From Hungatella sp. UBA5385 (GTDB lineage: Bacteria > Bacillota > Clostridia > Lachnospirales > Lachnospiraceae), in NCBI GenBank assembly GCA_002409995.1, contig DHOR01000026.1:79491-143490 (forward strand): 64,000 bases of DNA, read 5' to 3'. Below, piece by piece: positions 57,639 through 64,000 of this stretch. The notes under the pieces were generated by a model, which did not search any database, was not told the DNA's origin, and saw only the letters and a program-made list of their open reading frames with translations. The translations under genes and the position numbers were made by a program. Within the stretch, counting starts at the first letter, position 1. Each line of letters opens with the position of its first letter.

Positions 57639-58724
57639 TCAATCTAAAAATCCCGGGACTCCCGTGATTCCCATTCCATATGTATCATTCATCACTATTC
57701 TGGAACCTGCATAAACAGGACCTCCTGTATAAGGGTCTTCTTTACAAAGAGAGGGACCATCTAAATCAGCCCTTGTAATGATTCCCTTAGCTGCTGCCAA
57801 ATGAGCTGCTGCACTGACTGCAATCTTACTCTCCAGCATACAGCCGATCATACATTCCACACCATAGGTCTCTGCAATAGCACAAATCTTCAGTGCCTCA
57901 TAGATTCCTCCTGTTTTCATCAGCTTAATATTGATAAGATCAGCCGCTTTTTCCTGAATAATATGAATGGCATCTTCAGCAGAAAATACACTTTCATCTG
58001 CCAAAATCGGTGTATACACCTGGCTGGTAACATATTTCATACCTTCAAAATCATGGGCATGAACCGGCTGTTCCACCAGATCCATCTCAATTCCCATATC
58101 CTCCATAGTTCGGATAATACGCACTGCGTCCTTGGCAGTCCAGCCCTGGTTGGCATCAATCCTCAGTTTAATGTCTTTCCCAACTGCATCTCGAATTGCC
58201 TTAATCCGCTGAATATCCTTCAGGCTTTCCTTACCCACTTTAATCTTTAAAATCTGAAATCCCTGTTCTACAGCCTTTATACTGTCTGCCACCATCTCTT
58301 CCACAGAATTAACGCTGATGGTCAAATCCGTTTCAACCTCTGATCTTCCGCCTCCCAGTACCTGATAAAGAGGCTTTTTACAAGATTTAGCAAACAAATC
58401 ATAAACAGCCATATCCACTGCTGCCTTAGCAGAAGTATTCTTTAAAATGCAGCCATTCAGCTTTTTCATAACTCCGTCCAGATTGTCAATCTCCATACCT
58501 ATGAGATTAGGAGCTATAAATTCTTCGATTGCACATCGAATGGAGCCCTTGGTATCTCCAGTAATAACAGCAGTAGGCGGTGCTTCTCCATATCCAACCT
58601 GTCCGTCATCAGTCACAACGCGGACAATGATATCATTGACACTGTCTACCGTTCTAAGTGCAGTCTTAAATGGTGTTACCAGAGGAATATTCACCTCCGC
58701 TGTTTCAATCCGTTTAATTCTCAT
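57639..58724 (-). CDS. ykfB: L-Ala-D/L-Glu epimerase (enolase superfamily, YkfB-like)
   Basis: 361 residues from the ATG at 58724, preceded by GAGG. The muconate-lactonising-type barrel shows the catalytic KIKVGK (near 162), metal ligands in RIDANQGW, LVEQPV and ILADESV, and the second lysine in INIKLMKTGG. This matches dipeptide epimerases that turn L-Ala-D-Glu of murein into L-Ala-L-Glu. It overlaps the hydrolase gene by 11 bp. Confidence 0.88.
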   Translation of the reverse strand: MRIKRIETAEVNIPLVTPFKTALRTVDSVNDIIVRVVTDDGQVGYGEAPPTAVITGDTKGSIRCAIEEFIAPNLIGMEIDNLDGVMKKLNGCILKNTSAKAAVDMAVYDLFAKSCKKPLYQVLGGGRSEVETDLTISVNSVEEMVADSIKAVEQGFQILKIKVGKESLKDIQRIKAIRDAVGKDIKLRIDANQGWTAKDAVRIIRTMEDMGIEMDLVEQPVHAHDFEGMKYVTSQVYTPILADESVFSAEDAIHIIQEKAADLINIKLMKTGGIYEALKICAIAETYGVECMIGCMLESKIAVSAAAHLAAAKGIITRADLDGPSLCKEDPYTGGPVYAGSRIVMNDTYGMGITGVPGFLD

Positions 58725-59508
58725 ATAGAACCTCATTTCCTGAGTTTTCCCAATACAAATCCAGGGATATCTCTGCCATCAGCCGTTCAAAAGCCGGTGT
58801 ATCTGTCTCATTGCCGCAAAAACACACAATAAAAGGTTTGTCTGCATATACAATTCCCACATCATGGGTAATTCCCGAATCCTCTCCTGTCTTATGAGCA
58901 ATCTCCGGCTCATCAGAAAGTGCCTGCAGATAAAATGGTATCTTACTGCAAAGCTGCTGATTCTTCATAATAGATATCATCTGTTCACTTGCCTCAGGGC
59001 TCACCATTTCTCCGCAATACATTCTGTGAAGAAGGTTTCCTGTCTCTGCCGCTGTTATGTAATTCTGAATACCCTGACTGGACTTTTCCAAATCAAACAT
59101 CTTTCTCTGAAGCAGTGTACTCTCATATCCCATCTGCTTAATTGTACGATTCACACTCTCCATTCCCAGAAGATCGATCAGTACATTAGTGGCTGTATTA
59201 TCACTGAAAATAATCATCAGAGTAATCAAATCCATCACAGTCACTTCCAGACCATCATGAAGGTAGGTAAGAGCTCCGCAGGAAGGAACGCAATCTTCCC
59301 TCTTCATACTAATCAGCCGGTCTGCCTTTAAGATTCCCTCGTCTATCTGCCTGAAAGCCTCCACCATTATAAAAAGCTTAATAACACTGGCTGCCATCAT
59401 TGGAGTGTCCTCCTGATAGCCAAAGCTTTCACCTGTAACCAAATTCTCATACCAGAAACCAATTTTGCCGGAAATCTTCTTTAACTTCTGTTCTATGGAT
59501 TTTCTCAT
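58714..59508 (-). CDS. Class A beta-lactamase-fold serine hydrolase (paralogue 2)
   Basis: 264 residues. SxxK is in ASVIKLFI (near 41), SDN in IFSDNTATN (near 95) and KTG in IAHKTGEDSG. No signal peptide. It opens the operon and sits directly before the epimerase gene. In other genomes the LD-carboxypeptidase YkfA has this place, so a peptidase role on murein peptides is plausible but not shown by sequence. Confidence 0.8.
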   Translation of the reverse strand: MRKSIEQKLKKISGKIGFWYENLVTGESFGYQEDTPMMAASVIKLFIMVEAFRQIDEGILKADRLISMKREDCVPSCGALTYLHDGLEVTVMDLITLMIIFSDNTATNVLIDLLGMESVNRTIKQMGYESTLLQRKMFDLEKSSQGIQNYITAAETGNLLHRMYCGEMVSPEASEQMISIMKNQQLCSKIPFYLQALSDEPEIAHKTGEDSGITHDVGIVYADKPFIVCFCGNETDTPAFERLMAEISLDLYWENSGNEVLYEN

Positions 59509-59615
59509 AATATCTGTCTGCCCTCAATAATTCCCATTATATAAAAAAAGAGGCACTGCTCCTGATACATACAGCTACCTCATCGCACCTGATTTAATGT
59601 TACGCCCTATGTATA

Positions 59616-59643
59616 AGTATAATAAATTACACAAAAAAAGCAA
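59616..59643 (-). promoter_or_regulatory. Promoter of the murein-peptide operon
   Basis: On the minus strand TTGCTT (59638-59643) and TATACT (59616-59621) are 16 bp apart, about 110 bp before the first gene. The remaining bases of the 301-bp gap (59509-59809) show no further signal apart from the rightward promoter. Confidence 0.55.
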
Positions 59644-59756
59644 GTCGTTTTTGTATTAAAAGTACTTATTTTCCTAAATAATAAGCTAATTTTAGGCAAA
59701 GTGCAATAGTTATTTTAAATTTCATTCTTTTTACAATCCACTTTCCTGTAACCATC

Positions 59757-59765
59757 TGTTATAAT
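59757..59765 (+). promoter_or_regulatory. Extended -10 promoter of the ferredoxin-like gene
   Basis: TGTTATAAT (TGnTATAAT, 59757-59765) lies 45 bp before the start codon; no good -35 is visible. Confidence 0.55.
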
Positions 59766-59809
59766 GAATACATCACCGTAAAAGGAATGATTATGATAGG
59801 AGAAATAAT

Positions 59810-60481
59810 ATGATAAGAAGAATAATATACATTAACCAGGAAATGTGCAATGGATGCGGTATTTGTGCAGAAGCCTGCCACGAAGGCGCAATTCAGATGA
59901 TAGATGGAAAAGCTGTGCTGACAAGAGATGATTACTGCGATGGACTTGGAGACTGCCTCCCCGGCTGTCCTGTAGGAGCTATCACTTTTGAAGAGAGAGA
60001 AGCACTGGCTTATGATGAAGCTGCTGTTAAGGAAGCTCAGAGGAAGAATGCGGAGAAAAAGGATGCGGAGAGAAAGGGTGCGGCACAGCCCCAGCCCCCT
60101 GTATCTATGGACAGCTGCCTCGGTCAGTGGCCAGTACAGATTAAACTGGCACCTGTCAATGCACCCTATTTTGACAATGCCCAGCTACTGATTGCTGCTG
60201 ACTGTACCGCATTTGCATACGGCAATTTCCATCAGGAGTTTATCAAAGATCACATTACACTGATTGGCTGCCCTAAGCTTGACAGCGTGGATTACTCCGA
60301 AAAACTGACAGAGATTATAGGCTCCAATAATATTACATCAATTACAGTAACCCGTATGGAAGTCCCCTGCTGCGGCGGTATAGAATATGCGGCTGAAACA
60401 GCTTTAAAGAATAGTGGAAAAGAGATTCCTTTCCGTGTAGTTACCATTGGAATCAATGGTAGTATTAAATCTATTGATTAA
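59810..60481 (+). CDS. 4Fe-4S ferredoxin-domain protein
   Basis: 223 residues. The N-terminal ferredoxin part has CNGCGICAEACHEGA and a second, modified cluster motif (CDGLGDCLPGCPVGA). A charged linker (about 68-95) follows, and then a domain with single conserved cysteines (ADCTAF, IGCPKLD, VPCCGGIEYAAE), of a kind often found fused to ferredoxins in anaerobes. An electron-transfer or metal-sensing role is inferred. It is convergent with the XdhC-type gene and shares its terminator. Confidence 0.85.
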   Translation: MIRRIIYINQEMCNGCGICAEACHEGAIQMIDGKAVLTRDDYCDGLGDCLPGCPVGAITFEEREALAYDEAAVKEAQRKNAEKKDAERKGAAQPQPPVSMDSCLGQWPVQIKLAPVNAPYFDNAQLLIAADCTAFAYGNFHQEFIKDHITLIGCPKLDSVDYSEKLTEIIGSNNITSITVTRMEVPCCGGIEYAAETALKNSGKEIPFRVVTIGINGSIKSID

Positions 60482-60483
60482 GA

Positions 60484-60521
60484 GAAGAAGAGGTCATGCC
60501 GTCTGGTATGACCTCTTCTTC
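60484..60521. terminator. Bidirectional terminator
   Basis: GAAGAAGAGGTCAT (60484-60497) pairs perfectly with 60508-60521. The stem includes one base of the stop codon of the leftward gene. Confidence 0.85.
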
Positions 60522-61438
60522 TACACTGTAATATCAGCAATCAACACCTTCATCTGACCACCGCATACCATTCCTTCCTCTTCAGCAACATCATTGCTCA
60601 TATCAATATTAATACATCGCTGTTCCCCTGTTCCAATGAGATGATATGCGTCCCTTAAAACCGCATTTTCACTGCAGCCCCCACCAATAGTGCCCACAGT
60701 GCCGTAATTGCCGTCTACAGCCATCATAGCCCCTGATTTGACCGGTGTTGAGCCGCTTGTCTCATAGACTATTAAAAGCGCTTTTGGCACGTTTATATCT
60801 GCAAGCAATTCCAGCAAAGGAAGATTAATATCTTCACAGGTTAAAACCATATTATTGGAAAATGTTTTTGTTTTTTGTCTCCGGCACTGAATCAGTTCTG
60901 CAACAATAGAAACAGCAATTTCCTGAGTGGTTAAAGCACCAATCTCAAGTCCAATCGGTGTATGAATGAAGTCCAGTACAGAGCGTGAAAAACCTTCCTC
61001 CTCCAGCATATTAAGAAGCCCGATAGTTCTTCGTTTGGAGCCGATCATACCCAGATATTTTGGTAACGTCCCTGGCAGAATCGCACGAAGACAGTCTGCA
61101 TCAAAGCGATGACCTCTGGTAATAACACAAATATAATCACTTTCGCGAATTTCCAGCTGCTTAATTGCATTAGGAAATGCATCACAACATATGCCATCAG
61201 CTTCCGGAAAACGTGTTTGATTGGCAAAATAGGGTCTGTCATCAACTACAATAACAGAAAATCCTAATGCAGCTGCAAAGGTACATAATGGCTGGGCAAT
61301 ATGACCTCCACCTAGTAAAATCAGTCTTTCGTTTGTACGAAAATTCCTGATATAGCTGTTTCCATCAGCTTCAAATTCCAACATTGCAGGCAATTCCTTT
61401 TGCACTGAATCCAATATATCACACAACTTTTTATACAT
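60521..61438 (-). CDS. XdhC/CoxI-family molybdenum hydroxylase maturation factor
   Basis: 305 residues from the ATG at 61438; a TTG two codons earlier is a better distance from GAGGAG, so the real start is one of the two. The Rossmann part (ERLILLGGGHIAQPLCTFAAALGFSVIVVDDRPYFAN, near 38-74) and IGSKRRT, with the C-terminal GTIGGGCSENAV, match XdhC. The family inserts the sulphido ligand into the molybdenum cofactor. The likely client is the enzyme encoded at 12.6-16.2 kb. Confidence 0.85.
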   Translation of the reverse strand: MYKKLCDILDSVQKELPAMLEFEADGNSYIRNFRTNERLILLGGGHIAQPLCTFAAALGFSVIVVDDRPYFANQTRFPEADGICCDAFPNAIKQLEIRESDYICVITRGHRFDADCLRAILPGTLPKYLGMIGSKRRTIGLLNMLEEEGFSRSVLDFIHTPIGLEIGALTTQEIAVSIVAELIQCRRQKTKTFSNNMVLTCEDINLPLLELLADINVPKALLIVYETSGSTPVKSGAMMAVDGNYGTVGTIGGGCSENAVLRDAYHLIGTGEQRCINIDMSNDVAEEEGMVCGGQMKVLIADITV

Positions 61439-61564
61439 GGTCAAATAATCTCCTCGAAATTTCCAGCAATAATTAATATTTTGCCAGCAACTTTTTATAT
61501 TACCATTATACATGATCTTTCTATTAAAACAAGGGAGCTTCCGCCCCCTCATAAACTCATCTTA

Positions 61565-63373
61565 CTATAATTCTACCATCTCTTTAAGCTCAATCTTCTC
61601 TGCCTGCCTTATATCTTCTGCCATTTCCTCAATCTTAGGTAATAACTTTGTTATGTATTCTGGTAAAATATATGCCAGATATTCATATCTTACACCGTTC
61701 ATGGAATGTCCTAAAGAGAACTCAACATCTTCCATGTTAGCGTTTCTGAGTTTTAAATACGTTGTATAACAATGCCGTGGCATATGTAATGTAAGCTTCT
61801 TTTCGCAACCACGTCTTTTCAAGTATTCACCCAGATTACGATTAAAGCAGGTCTTATCTACCACCTGTCCTAAACTGTCTATGATTGTCAAATCCTCACA
61901 CCCTTTATCATAAGATTTTTCTCTCCAGCCTCGCTTTACCTGTAATTCCTCCAATTCTTTGAAGCACTGAAACACTTCAGGAATTGCTGGAGCATAGCGA
62001 TCCGATTCATCATTCTTTGTCTCTCCTATCTTATACCTTCTGTCAGTATCCTTTAATTTCTCCTGCTCCTCTAATGCATGATGTATATTGATTAGACCTT
62101 GCTCAGGAAGTAAGTCTTGCTTTTTCAGAGCAAATATTTCCTGCCCCCGCATACCTGTTAATAATAATATCTTTGCAACTAAATAATACCTCCTGTTATC
62201 TTCAAGAGTATGAAGTATCTTTCCCATATTTTCTATAGAAAGATATTTTGCATTTTTATTCCTTCTAGCTGTCGTTGGCATAACTACATCGTCAAGAATA
62301 TGATCCACCTGATCAAAACTTAACCAGCTCTGCTTTTTACAAAACTTTATAAGCCTTGCAAAAAAACCTTTGATAGCTCGTACCGTTTTTTTCGATGCCC
62401 TTTTACCATCTCTGCCTTTCGCTACATTATTTAAAAGTGTCTGATAATCATTGAATGTCAAATCACAAACCTTCTTTTTGCCTAACAACTTTCTTATATG
62501 CTGGGAATTGCTTATTTCGCCAAGATGAGTTTTATATTTTACCCTTGCTTTATGAAAAGGTAAATATAGATCAATTACTTCATTCACTGTTTTATCACAA
62601 TGAATTTCCTCTTTTAATAAATATTTTGAAATAATTGAAGTAAGAAACTTAATATCCTCTGCTTCCTTAATCTGCTTCTGTTTCTCATAATATAATTTTG
62701 TTAAAAATGCTTTCCGCTTCATCATAAGCACTGATTCGTCTTGACTGCTAAACTGTTTTCTAACTTTCTTCCCCTCTAAGTCCTCATAGTAAAAAGCTAT
62801 GCCATATTCACTTGATACAAGAATACCATCTTTCTTACGCTTCCTTGGAAATATACTCACCTGGTTTTCGTACCGCTTTAATTCTTCAATTTCGCCTTGT
62901 GCCTTTTCCCTGTCAATCTTTTTATTCTTCATTTTCTCCTTTGTCTGAACTTCCTGTTTCTCTGGTTCCTCCAACTTCCATATATCACTTTCTAACTGAT
63001 CACTCAACACTGAAATCTTCCTAATAAACTCCACGTCCTCATTGCTTACTCCAAGTAGATTAATGGTAAAAGTCTTCTGTAAATCTCTCTGAAAACATTC
63101 AAGCAATGCAATGACCTTATCCCTTAAATAAAGACTGTCAAGTTTGATCCCCTTCTTATACATTTCCCTACTGACCACTATAACCTCTCCACTAGAAGTT
63201 AATATCTTCAATGCTCCTGCTATGATACCATCTGTAAGTTTTTCCTTATCTGAAATCTGCTCTTTTACATATGCCATAATTTCCTTCCTGTCACATTCCC
63301 CATTTACACCTGCTAAAAACTCATTAACCAGAACCTTAACTTCCTCTGTCATACTGTTAGATTCTCTTTCCAT
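61565..63373 (-). CDS. Tyrosine-type site-specific recombinase (integrase)
   Basis: 602 residues, long for the family because of an N-terminal region of about 200 residues rich in Lys and Glu (coiled coil) ahead of the usual core-binding domain (near 260-370). Catalytic residues: Arg in LLTGMRGQEIFAL, HxxR in LTLHMPRHCYTTYL, His in FSLGHSMNGVRY and a Tyr shortly after (YEYLAYILPEY). GAGGAG precedes the ATG. It lies next to a tRNA-Arg 3' fragment, the usual place for an element end. Confidence 0.92.
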   Translation of the reverse strand: MERESNSMTEEVKVLVNEFLAGVNGECDRKEIMAYVKEQISDKEKLTDGIIAGALKILTSSGEVIVVSREMYKKGIKLDSLYLRDKVIALLECFQRDLQKTFTINLLGVSNEDVEFIRKISVLSDQLESDIWKLEEPEKQEVQTKEKMKNKKIDREKAQGEIEELKRYENQVSIFPRKRKKDGILVSSEYGIAFYYEDLEGKKVRKQFSSQDESVLMMKRKAFLTKLYYEKQKQIKEAEDIKFLTSIISKYLLKEEIHCDKTVNEVIDLYLPFHKARVKYKTHLGEISNSQHIRKLLGKKKVCDLTFNDYQTLLNNVAKGRDGKRASKKTVRAIKGFFARLIKFCKKQSWLSFDQVDHILDDVVMPTTARRNKNAKYLSIENMGKILHTLEDNRRYYLVAKILLLTGMRGQEIFALKKQDLLPEQGLINIHHALEEQEKLKDTDRRYKIGETKNDESDRYAPAIPEVFQCFKELEELQVKRGWREKSYDKGCEDLTIIDSLGQVVDKTCFNRNLGEYLKRRGCEKKLTLHMPRHCYTTYLKLRNANMEDVEFSLGHSMNGVRYEYLAYILPEYITKLLPKIEEMAEDIRQAEKIELKEMVEL

Positions 63374-63755
63374 GATACTCTCTCCTCGTTTTTTTCAATT
63401 AATTACGTTACATCTATATACTAACGCTAACCATTGACTGAATCCATTGACGTAATAGCCGGAATCATTTGCTACGACTTAGAGTATATGCTGGTCTAAA
63501 AACTGTATTATACGTATTAAGCAGGAGATATAAGAGGTTTACCTATCATATTAAAATCACCAATGCCATTGATTTTGCCTTATTTTCACAGTGCACCCTC
63601 AAAATTGCAAGCAATTGCAAGCACAAAAACAAGCCATTCATCAAGTTGGTACTGTATTTCTTACATTTTTCTTTATCTAATTATTGTATTGGGAAGTGAT
63701 GAGTACTTACAGAAGAAACAGAACTGAAGCTATGAAGTATATATATAAAACCCAC

Positions 63756-63798
63756 AAAAAGGGTACCTATTTTTAATCAATAGATACCCCTTTTTGTT
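63756..63798. terminator. Bidirectional terminator-like hairpin
   Basis: CAAAAAGGGTA pairs with TACCCCTTTTTG (one extra C), with an inner CTA/TAG. Confidence 0.6.
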
Positions 63799-63854
63799 AA
63801 TAATGCCTAAAATGCTGCATTATTTAATTATACAAACTCATGCTATGTGGCAAT

Positions 63855-63885
63855 AAAAAGACCCTTCCCAAAATGGAAAAGGTCT
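63855..63885 (-). terminator. Terminator following the tRNA fragment
   Basis: On the minus strand AGACC and GGGTCT pair with an inner TTCC/GGAA, followed by TTTTT. It lies 8 bp after the tRNA 3' end, as a native tRNA terminator would. Confidence 0.7.
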
Positions 63886-63892
63886 CATTACA

Positions 63893-63934
63893 CGTGCGTG
63901 AGAAGATTCGAACTCCCGACACCTTGGTCCGTAG
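63893..63934 (-). tRNA. tRNA-Arg(ACG) 3' fragment, probable attachment site
   Basis: From position 63934 downward the minus strand reads as the anticodon loop (CTACGGA, anticodon ACG), the 3' anticodon stem CCAAG, a 5-nt variable loop, the T arm (GGGAG, TTCGAAT, CTTCT), the acceptor strand CACGCAC and discriminator G. The spacing is exact. The bases before the loop (TCATC) cannot pair with CCAAG and no D arm is present, so the 5' half is missing. It is not a functional tRNA and is best read as an att site. Confidence 0.75.
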
Positions 63935-64000
63935 GATGATTATCGTCCCTTGAGGGCGCATATTTGGTCTACAAATCCCCACTTTTACCAGAGAATCGTT

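Larger units (their letters stand above)
63374..63892. other. Gap between integrase and tRNA fragment
   Basis: 519 bp. It holds two terminators (63756-63798 and 63855-63885) and AT-rich DNA. No gene is supported; a 76-codon ORF at 63469 lacks a site and any family resemblance. Confidence 0.5.

Noticed and set aside
63469..63699. 76-codon ORF upstream of the integrase
   Set aside because: No ribosome binding site and no family resemblance; AT-rich by chance.
63893..64000. A complete tRNA gene on the minus strand
   Set aside because: The bases upstream of the anticodon loop do not form the anticodon stem or a D arm, so only the 3' half is present.

Overview
The window looks like a chromosomal segment of a low-GC Gram-positive anaerobe of the Clostridia, most likely a gut Lachnospiraceae-type organism. 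The support is strong GGAGG-type ribosome binding sites, AT-rich DNA, a 2-hydroxyacyl-CoA-dehydratase activase-type protein, a cell-wall-binding-repeat surface protein, a molybdenum hydroxylase and YesM/YesN-type sensing. The species cannot be named from the sequence. There are no rRNA genes, intact tRNAs, CRISPR arrays or transposases. The left edge cuts a gene. The right edge carries an integrase gene and a 3' half of a tRNA-Arg gene, so it is probably the border of an integrated element.

Layout. 0-4.6 kb: end of a large activase/DUF2229-type protein, then a secreted repeat protein behind two divergent MerR-type promoters. 4.6-12.5 kb: a two-component system (response regulator and kinase) followed by a five-gene operon joining a sugar-type ABC importer (lipoprotein and two permeases, no ATPase) to a MacA-like adaptor and a MacB-like permease without ATPase. 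Four helically phased 11-bp repeats before the operon, and two before the regulator gene, tie the two units together. 12.6-16.2 kb: three-subunit xanthine-dehydrogenase-family enzyme behind a perfect palindrome. 16.3-19.1 kb: an RmlD-like reductase, a KptA-like protein lacking its middle, and a leucine-rich hypothetical protein. 19.3-27.5 kb: mixed accessory genes (MATE pump with a coupled leader ORF, Uma2 nuclease, RmlC-like epimerase, lipoprotein, SDR/TetR pair, CAT-like enzyme with a MerR gene, and a MerR-methyltransferase fusion).

27.6-31.2 kb: TPP riboswitch and ykoFEDC thiamine-precursor ECF transporter. 31.4-33.6 kb: glyA, a LysR relic and a PHP hydrolase. 33.6-44.9 kb: a glycoside cassette. 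A GH3 glucosidase lies inside a ferric/sugar-phosphate-type ABC operon that ends in an MgtC gene; it is divergent from a three-component sensor (membrane-anchored sugar-binding protein, YesM-like kinase, YesN-like regulator). 45-49.5 kb: RecJ, a YgjP-like metallopeptidase, a tocopherol-cyclase-like protein and an orphan. 49.6-59.5 kb: a nine-gene murein-peptide scavenging locus (two beta-lactamase-fold hydrolases, Ala-Glu epimerase, OppABCDF, NlpC/P60 peptidase). 59.8-61.4 kb: a ferredoxin-like protein and an XdhC-type factor that may serve the distant xanthine dehydrogenase. 61.5-64 kb: integrase and tRNA-Arg fragment.

The best candidates for undescribed biology are the two-component-controlled import/adaptor hybrid operon with its repeat operator, the GH3 cassette, the KptA-like protein without its core, and the MerR-methyltransferase fusion.
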